Below, one piece after another: positions 58,394-64,000 of a DNA stretch of 64,000 nucleotides; position 1 is the first letter of the stretch, and each line of letters opens with the position of its first letter. Position numbers and translations under genes: made by a program. The notes under the pieces were generated by a model. The model saw only the letters and a program-made list of their open reading frames with translations, ran no database searches and had not been told where the DNA came from. Origin of the DNA: SAR86 cluster bacterium AG-313-N18 (GTDB taxonomy: Bacteria; Pseudomonadota; Gammaproteobacteria; Magnimaribacterales; D2472); assembly GCA_003283765.1 (NCBI GenBank), contig QBVY01000002.1, positions 1 to 64,000 of the forward strand, in the 5' to 3' direction.

Positions 58394-59416
58394 TTATCCT
58401 TTTGCAATTTGAATTAAATGACTAACATGTTCATCCTTTGAATGATCAGCGCCTAAATGCTCGACTTCATTCCACATTGCTGCACTGCAAATAGGACCAA
58501 GATCATCTTTTAAGCTGTTAGCCACTTCTTCACCAGTACCACAGAACCCTAAAGTTTCAACCATCTCATCCGTGACTAAAGCAAACATTTCTTCCCATTT
58601 TCCTTCCACAGATAATTTATGCAAAGCTTCATTGATATCTCCCCAGCCATGAAAATCAAGAGCTGGCCTATAGGTTCTGGTTGAAGCATAAAAACTGATC
58701 CTTGCAGCGACATTTCTTTTAGCTGTTTTAAGATCCTCCTCTGTTTCTCCGGTTGCAATGAATCCACCCCAAAGTAATTCACATTCTTTGGGATCTCTAT
58801 TTGACTTTTTTGCGCCCTCAATTACAGCTGGCAAAATAATATCATTAATATATTTTGGAGAGCACATTGGATGAAGTAATAATCCGTCAGCTACTTCACC
58901 AGCAATTCTTGCCATTCCAGGTCCAAGACCGGAAACATAAATTGGAGGTACATCGCAATCCATGGGTGGAGGAGTGAACATTGGAGTCATAAGGGTATGA
59001 GTATAGTGCTCGCCTTGAAAGTCCAATTTTTCTCCAGTTTTCCATGTATTCCAAATGGCTTTGACGGCAAGAATATATTCGCGCATTCTTGGTGCTGGTG
59101 GTGACCAAGGTACACTGAACCTTCTTTCATTATGTCCTTTAACTTGCGTTCCTAAGCCAAGTTGAAAACGACCATCACTGAATGATTGCAAGTCCCAACC
59201 CATGTTTGCAACTGTCATAGGGCTCCTTGGAAAAGCTATAGCTAATCCAGTCCTAACAATCATTTTTTTGGAATGCTCTAATCCAAGTAGAACAGGAAGG
59301 AAAGGTTCATTATTTAGCTCTCCGGAAACGAGCGCATCATACCCAAGAGATTCTGCATGTTTGACTATCTCGATAGTATTTTTTGACAAACCAGGTATGT
59401 AAGTTTCTATTCTCAT
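58394..59416 (-). CDS. LLM-class (luciferase-like) flavin/F420-dependent oxidoreductase
   Basis: MRIETYIPGL...GTQVKGHNERRFSVPWSPPAPRMREYILAVKAIWNTWKTG...PPIYVSGLGPGMARIAGEVADGLLLHP; start set at MRIET. Confidence 0.88.
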   Translation of the reverse strand: MRIETYIPGLSKNTIEIVKHAESLGYDALVSGELNNEPFLPVLLGLEHSKKMIVRTGLAIAFPRSPMTVANMGWDLQSFSDGRFQLGLGTQVKGHNERRFSVPWSPPAPRMREYILAVKAIWNTWKTGEKLDFQGEHYTHTLMTPMFTPPPMDCDVPPIYVSGLGPGMARIAGEVADGLLLHPMCSPKYINDIILPAVIEGAKKSNRDPKECELLWGGFIATGETEEDLKTAKRNVAARISFYASTRTYRPALDFHGWGDINEALHKLSVEGKWEEMFALVTDEMVETLGFCGTGEEVANSLKDDLGPICSAAMWNEVEHLGADHSKDEHVSHLIQIAKG

Positions 59417-59418
59417 AT

Positions 59419-61053
59419 TTATTCTATCTTTAGTTTTGAGTTTGCAAGGTTTTGAGCCCATTGATAATTTGGTTTACCTGATGGAGCTCTTTCGATTAAA
59501 TCAGAAAACACTATTTCTTTCGGCATCTTGTAACTGGCTATATATTTTGAGGCGCTTTCTTTTATTTCCTCAATAGACAGATCGACCATTTCTCTTCTTT
59601 GAATCACAGCTACTACTTTTTGCCCCCATGTTTTATCCTTCACGCCAACAACAAGACAATCAAAGATATTTGGATGAGCCTTAAGAGCCATTTCAACTTC
59701 CTCTGGAAATATTTTCTCTCCACCAGAATTAATTGAAACACTCCCCCTACCTAGCAAAGTCATTTGACCATCTTCCTCATATTTAGCCATATCTCCTGGT
59801 ATCGAATACCTTTCTCCATTTACTTCAATAAATGTTTTTTCAGATTTTTCTATATCTTTGTAATAAGCAACAGGCACATGACCTTTTCTTGCTAAATATC
59901 CAATTGTTTCTGTATCACTAGGCTGAATAACTTCTAAAGTATCAAGGTTTAAAATTTCACTAAAATTAGGTTTTGTAAATTTTGGGCCCCCGCCAGAGTC
60001 TTTTAATTTTCCATCTTTTGTATGTATATTCACGCCGGTTGCTCCAGTTTCAGAGGACCCAACAGCATCTATTAGGAAAAGATTAGGTAAATATTCTAGG
60101 ATAGTATCTTTGATAGAGGCACTGAAAACAGACGCGGTGCTTGCTAAAACAAATAATGAGGATAGGTCTAAACCTTTCTCCAGTGCAGAGGGGAGCGCAT
60201 CACAAAGAGGCCTTCCCATGGCATCACCTGTGATAGTTAGGTTCATTACTTTTTCTTTAGCAATAATTTCCCAAATATAATCCGCATCAAATGAAATTTG
60301 ATCATTAATTATAAATTTCCATCCTGAAAAGAAAGCATTAAATGATTGCCATTGAGCGGCACCATGCATTAATGGAGCTAATGCGAGAGCAGTTGTTTGG
60401 TCTTGCAAGCATTTATCTGCAAAAGCTTCGGGTGTAGGATATTTTTCTCCCGTTACCGCATCTATGCCTCCACCGAGTGTCATTAAGACATCTTCCATGC
60501 GCCACACCACTCCCTTTGGCATCCCAGTAGTACCGCCTGTATATAGTATATATTTGTCATCCCCTGATCTTTCAACACTTAGTCTAGAATCGTCTTCATC
60601 TAAAATAAGAGCTTCAAAATCATAACTGCCTTCAATGACATCATCAGCGTCTGAACTATCATTAATACAAATAAAATCCTTTAATACAGGAAGATCATTT
60701 TTAATATTATTGAGCTTTGCACCAAACTGTTTGTGATAAAACACAGCTTCCATATCAGCATTATCAATCAGATACTTCAGCTCCTCTTCGACATATCTGT
60801 AGTTTATATTTATCGGAATAGCGCATAATTTATATGCCCCAAGCATCACCTCTAACCACTCTATACAGTTAAAAGCATAAATTCCTATATGACTACCCTT
60901 TTTTATCCCAAGTTTTTTTAAGGCATTTGCTGCTTTATTTGTTCTTGCGTCTAATTCCTGATAAGTTAAACGAGTAGATCCTAGAACAACTGCTTCTCTA
61001 TCTGGAATCCTATCTACAACCCCCTCAAATATGTCAGCAGCATTAAATTCCAT
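59419..61053 (-). CDS. Acyl-CoA synthetase (AMP-forming), FadD19/steroid-ligase-like
   Basis: ILYTGGTTGMPKGVVWRMEDVLMTL; C-term LGRGSVSINSGGEKIFPEEVE. Confidence 0.87.
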   Translation of the reverse strand: MEFNAADIFEGVVDRIPDREAVVLGSTRLTYQELDARTNKAANALKKLGIKKGSHIGIYAFNCIEWLEVMLGAYKLCAIPININYRYVEEELKYLIDNADMEAVFYHKQFGAKLNNIKNDLPVLKDFICINDSSDADDVIEGSYDFEALILDEDDSRLSVERSGDDKYILYTGGTTGMPKGVVWRMEDVLMTLGGGIDAVTGEKYPTPEAFADKCLQDQTTALALAPLMHGAAQWQSFNAFFSGWKFIINDQISFDADYIWEIIAKEKVMNLTITGDAMGRPLCDALPSALEKGLDLSSLFVLASTASVFSASIKDTILEYLPNLFLIDAVGSSETGATGVNIHTKDGKLKDSGGGPKFTKPNFSEILNLDTLEVIQPSDTETIGYLARKGHVPVAYYKDIEKSEKTFIEVNGERYSIPGDMAKYEEDGQMTLLGRGSVSINSGGEKIFPEEVEMALKAHPNIFDCLVVGVKDKTWGQKVVAVIQRREMVDLSIEEIKESASKYIASYKMPKEIVFSDLIERAPSGKPNYQWAQNLANSKLKIE

Positions 61054-62627
61054 TAGACTTTAGCAGAATGATTTTCCCAATAGGGATCCCTCAACCTTCT
61101 TTTATATAACTTGCCATTTTCATCTCTAGGCAGTTTTTCAATAAAATCTATGCTTCTGGGTAATTTCATTTTTGCAAGATTTTCCTGAGCAAACTTCATT
61201 AATTCAGCAAGCAATTCATCAGAGGAATGATAATTTTTATTCAGTTCTATCACTGCTTTAACTTCTTCTCCCCATTCTTCATTGGGAATTCCAAATACAG
61301 CAACATCTGCAATGGCAGGGTGCATTAGAAATGCACTCTCAATCTCAGCTGGGTATATGTTGGCTCCACCTGAGATAATCATATCTATCTTCCTGTCACA
61401 TAAAAATAAATACCCTTCATCATTTAAATACCCTATGTCCCCAACAGTAAAATAAACCTGATCATCAAAAACCAGCCTTTCTTTTTTTGTTTTAGCTTGA
61501 TCGCCTTTGTACTCAAATTTTGTTGCTTCACCAAGCTTCATAAAGACTGTGCCTTGATTATCAGGTTTAGCCTCAGTCTCATCATCGTTAATGATTTTTA
61601 TTTCAGCGCCTGGCCATGCCTTACCAACCGTTCCTGGAAACTTAGACCATGAGCTAGCATCGACAACTGTTCCGCCTCCTTCTGTAGCAGCATAATATTC
61701 CCATATGGAATTTCCCCACCATTCAATCATTGCTTGCTTGGTATGAATTGGGCAGGGTGCTGCAGCATGTATCATGGCCCGAGTTGATGAGCAATCATAT
61801 TTTGCTTTGATTTCATCGGGAAGCTGCAACAATCTATGAAATTGAGTGGGAACCATATGACTTGTTGTAACTTTGTATTTATCAATTAGGTAAAGCATCT
61901 GCTCCGCATCAAATTTTTCCATCAACACGACAGAATGCCCATAATGTAATGCTGCTGAAGAGTGAACTAAGACTGCAGTGTGATACAAAGGTGACCCAAC
62001 GATGTGAACATTATTTTCTTGCGGTTGAATTTCAAAGAAGCTAAGTATCATTGCAAACATACTTAAAACGTCATCAGGATCTCCAGGAATTAATGCACGT
62101 TTTACGCCTTTAGGCTTTCCAGTTGTTCCAGATGTATAGTTCATAACTTGACCCGCAGTTCTTCCTTCTGGGTTGGCAATTGGTTGAGAGCTTATAAATT
62201 CATCTAAATGAGTAAAGCCACTCATTGGAGTTGTACTTATGCACCCTTTCTCTGGAAAATTAATAGCTGAAACTGCTTTTTGACAAGCCTCTTCCATGGC
62301 AGGCACTTCACCAGAGGCTATGAATGCTTTAGCTCCTGAATCTTCAAGAATATATGCAATCTCTGGTCCAGCTAGATGCCAATTAATAGGAACCATATAA
62401 AAACCGGATTGCGCACAAGCCAAATAAGCTATGTAGTATTCAACTGAGTTAGGTAATACAGTTGCCACCACGTCACCACTCTTAACCCCAAACTCTCTCA
62501 ATGCGTGAGTTAATTGATTAGTTTTTGCAAGCAGCTCACCTCTCGTCCAAATCTTTTCTGACGGTTCGACTATAGCAATTTCATCTGGGTGTGAATTCGC
62601 AAATCTATAAAAACCCAATTCACTCAT
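61053..62627 (-). CDS. Acyl-CoA synthetase (AMP-forming)
   Basis: MNYTSGTTGKPKGVKRAL; CDRKIDMIISGGANIYPAEIESAF. Confidence 0.9.
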   Translation of the reverse strand: MSELGFYRFANSHPDEIAIVEPSEKIWTRGELLAKTNQLTHALREFGVKSGDVVATVLPNSVEYYIAYLACAQSGFYMVPINWHLAGPEIAYILEDSGAKAFIASGEVPAMEEACQKAVSAINFPEKGCISTTPMSGFTHLDEFISSQPIANPEGRTAGQVMNYTSGTTGKPKGVKRALIPGDPDDVLSMFAMILSFFEIQPQENNVHIVGSPLYHTAVLVHSSAALHYGHSVVLMEKFDAEQMLYLIDKYKVTTSHMVPTQFHRLLQLPDEIKAKYDCSSTRAMIHAAAPCPIHTKQAMIEWWGNSIWEYYAATEGGGTVVDASSWSKFPGTVGKAWPGAEIKIINDDETEAKPDNQGTVFMKLGEATKFEYKGDQAKTKKERLVFDDQVYFTVGDIGYLNDEGYLFLCDRKIDMIISGGANIYPAEIESAFLMHPAIADVAVFGIPNEEWGEEVKAVIELNKNYHSSDELLAELMKFAQENLAKMKLPRSIDFIEKLPRDENGKLYKRRLRDPYWENHSAKV

Positions 62628-62726
62628 ATGTCTCTCTTTATATATTTATTGAACTCATAATTCTAACTTTCGTAATCCATTAATGTAACCTAATAATATA
62701 AATTTCTATGTAATAATGATTCCCAA

Positions 62727-63449
62727 ATGGACAGCCTACTTACCAATTTAAATCAAGAAACTTTATGGTTATTGGTTGTTTTTTACGATTTATCACTTGC
62801 TATTTTTCTATTTAGGTTCTTTGGTAAGTATGGTTTGTATTGCGCTGTAATCCTTGGAATAGTCCTAGGAAACCTGCAAGGGGGAAAAGTAAGTGAATTA
62901 ACCCTATTTGGAATGCAGTTCAATGTCAGTATGGGCGCAATTCTATACTCAGGTATTTACTTTGCCACAGATCTTTTAAATGAGAAATTTGGGAAAGATG
63001 AAGCTAATAGAGCAGTCATGCTTGGATTTGTTGCAAACATAGCAGTCATGCTGACCTTAGTGCTGAGTACCAAGTTTCTACCTTCTGACTTAACTGGATC
63101 GGCCGCAGAGGTCCATGAGGCAATTTCTGTTCTTGCGTTTTATTCGCCTATTTTTATTATTGGCTCTCTTACGGCATATCTTGTGAGTCAAAGATTTGAT
63201 GTATGGTTTTTTCATTACCTAAAGAACCTAACGAATGGAAAAAAACTATGGCTTAGAAATAATCTTTCTACCATGGCATCCCAACTAATAGATACCCTTA
63301 TATATCAATTTACCTGGGTTCTTGCTACAGATTTAACATTTACCCAAGCTTTTGCCATCTCAATAGCAAAATACGTCATCAAGGTTTTGATAGCCCTTAT
63401 AGATACGATATTTATATATTGGGTAAGAAATTGGGAAATTAAATCATAG
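62727..63449 (+). CDS. Queuosine precursor transporter family (YhhQ/VUT) membrane protein
   Basis: SGIYFATDLLNEKFGKDEANRAVMLGF...NNLSTMASQLIDTLIYQF. Confidence 0.85.
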   Translation: MDSLLTNLNQETLWLLVVFYDLSLAIFLFRFFGKYGLYCAVILGIVLGNLQGGKVSELTLFGMQFNVSMGAILYSGIYFATDLLNEKFGKDEANRAVMLGFVANIAVMLTLVLSTKFLPSDLTGSAAEVHEAISVLAFYSPIFIIGSLTAYLVSQRFDVWFFHYLKNLTNGKKLWLRNNLSTMASQLIDTLIYQFTWVLATDLTFTQAFAISIAKYVIKVLIALIDTIFIYWVRNWEIKS

Positions 63450-63505
63450 TTTAGAAAACTCTTGTATGGATTATACTTATAGTAAAAGAAATACTACTCA
63501 AACAT

Positions 63506-63904
63506 ATGTCTAAGAAATCGAAAGAGCAACTGCGAAATGAACTTTCACCTGAGTCTTATTATGTAACTCAGGAAAGTGGGACAGAGCGACCTTTCACAGG
63601 TCAGTATTGGGATCACGTTGATGATGGGGTTTACACTTGTATTTGCTGTGGCGAAACACTTTTTAAATCTGAAACAAAATTTGATGCAGGCTGTGGCTGG
63701 CCTAGTTTTTATGAAGCTGCAAATAACAAAAAAATTAATGAATTAGAGGATCATTCCCTTTCAAGAGTTAGAACAGAGATTAGATGTTCAAAGTGTGATG
63801 CGCATCTTGGCCATGTTTTTACAGATGGCCCGCAGCCTACTGGTTTGAGGTATTGCGTCAATTCTGCTGCTATAGATTTTGAAAAAGACACATCTTCAAA
63901 TTAA
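63506..63904 (+). CDS. msrB: Peptide-methionine (R)-S-oxide reductase MsrB
   Basis: TERPFTGQYWDHVDDGVYTCICCGETLFKSETKFDAGCGWPSFYEA...TGLRYCVNSAAIDF. Confidence 0.96.
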   Translation: MSKKSKEQLRNELSPESYYVTQESGTERPFTGQYWDHVDDGVYTCICCGETLFKSETKFDAGCGWPSFYEAANNKKINELEDHSLSRVRTEIRCSKCDAHLGHVFTDGPQPTGLRYCVNSAAIDFEKDTSSN

Positions 63905-64000
63905 GTGACCGACAAAACTGCTTCTCATCTAAATTTTTTCTCGACCATTAAGGTAGGTGGTTGGACCTTTATTTCAAGAGTGGCTGGTTTAATAAGGGAT
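63905..64000 (+). CDS. murJ: Probable lipid II flippase MurJ, N-terminus (truncated by window end; GTG start)
   Basis: VTDKTASHLNFFSTIKVGGWTFISRVAGLIRD, MurJ-like N-terminal SRVxGxxRD. Confidence 0.6.
   Translation, partial: MTDKTASHLNFFSTIKVGGWTFISRVAGLIRD

Overview
AT-rich, densely packed 64 kb chromosomal window from what looks like a streamlined, probably marine, gammaproteobacterium. This assignment is inferred from gene order and compactness; SAR86-like is a guess I could not test. Most genes are core and lie in recognisable gammaproteobacterial blocks: ftsA 3' end; rpsF-rpsR-rplI-dnaB-alr; pyrG-kdsA-eno-ftsB-ispDF-surE-pcm-(DUF368)-nlpD; fdxA; recA; thiolase; proS; fmdB-aspS-yebC-(nuclease)-ybgC-tolQRAB-pal-cpoB; tRNA-Lys; dapA-bamC-purC; iscRSUA-fdx-iscX-ndk-rlmN-rodZ-ispG-hisS-yfgM-bamB-der; sdhCDAB-sucAB-lpd-sucCD; a reverse-strand LLM oxidoreductase plus two acyl-CoA synthetases; msrB; start of murJ. 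I saw no CRISPR array, transposon or prophage. The most interesting signals are departures from the standard blocks: (1) a phage-type PD-(D/E)xK nuclease exactly where ruvCAB is expected between yebC and ybgC; (2) dnaB split by a frameshift at an A6 run; (3) an isc operon without hscBA, with LPPIK instead of LPPVK in IscU, and with a near-consensus IscR site/promoter so close to the iscR ATG that the mRNA may be leaderless; (4) no rpoS/mutS near nlpD-fdxA-recA; (5) a fused IspDF; (6) a ProRS without the INS editing domain; (7) perfect inverted repeats abutting or close to several start codons; (8) ftsA not followed by ftsZ. All product calls come from reading translated sequence and recalled motifs; no database search was possible.
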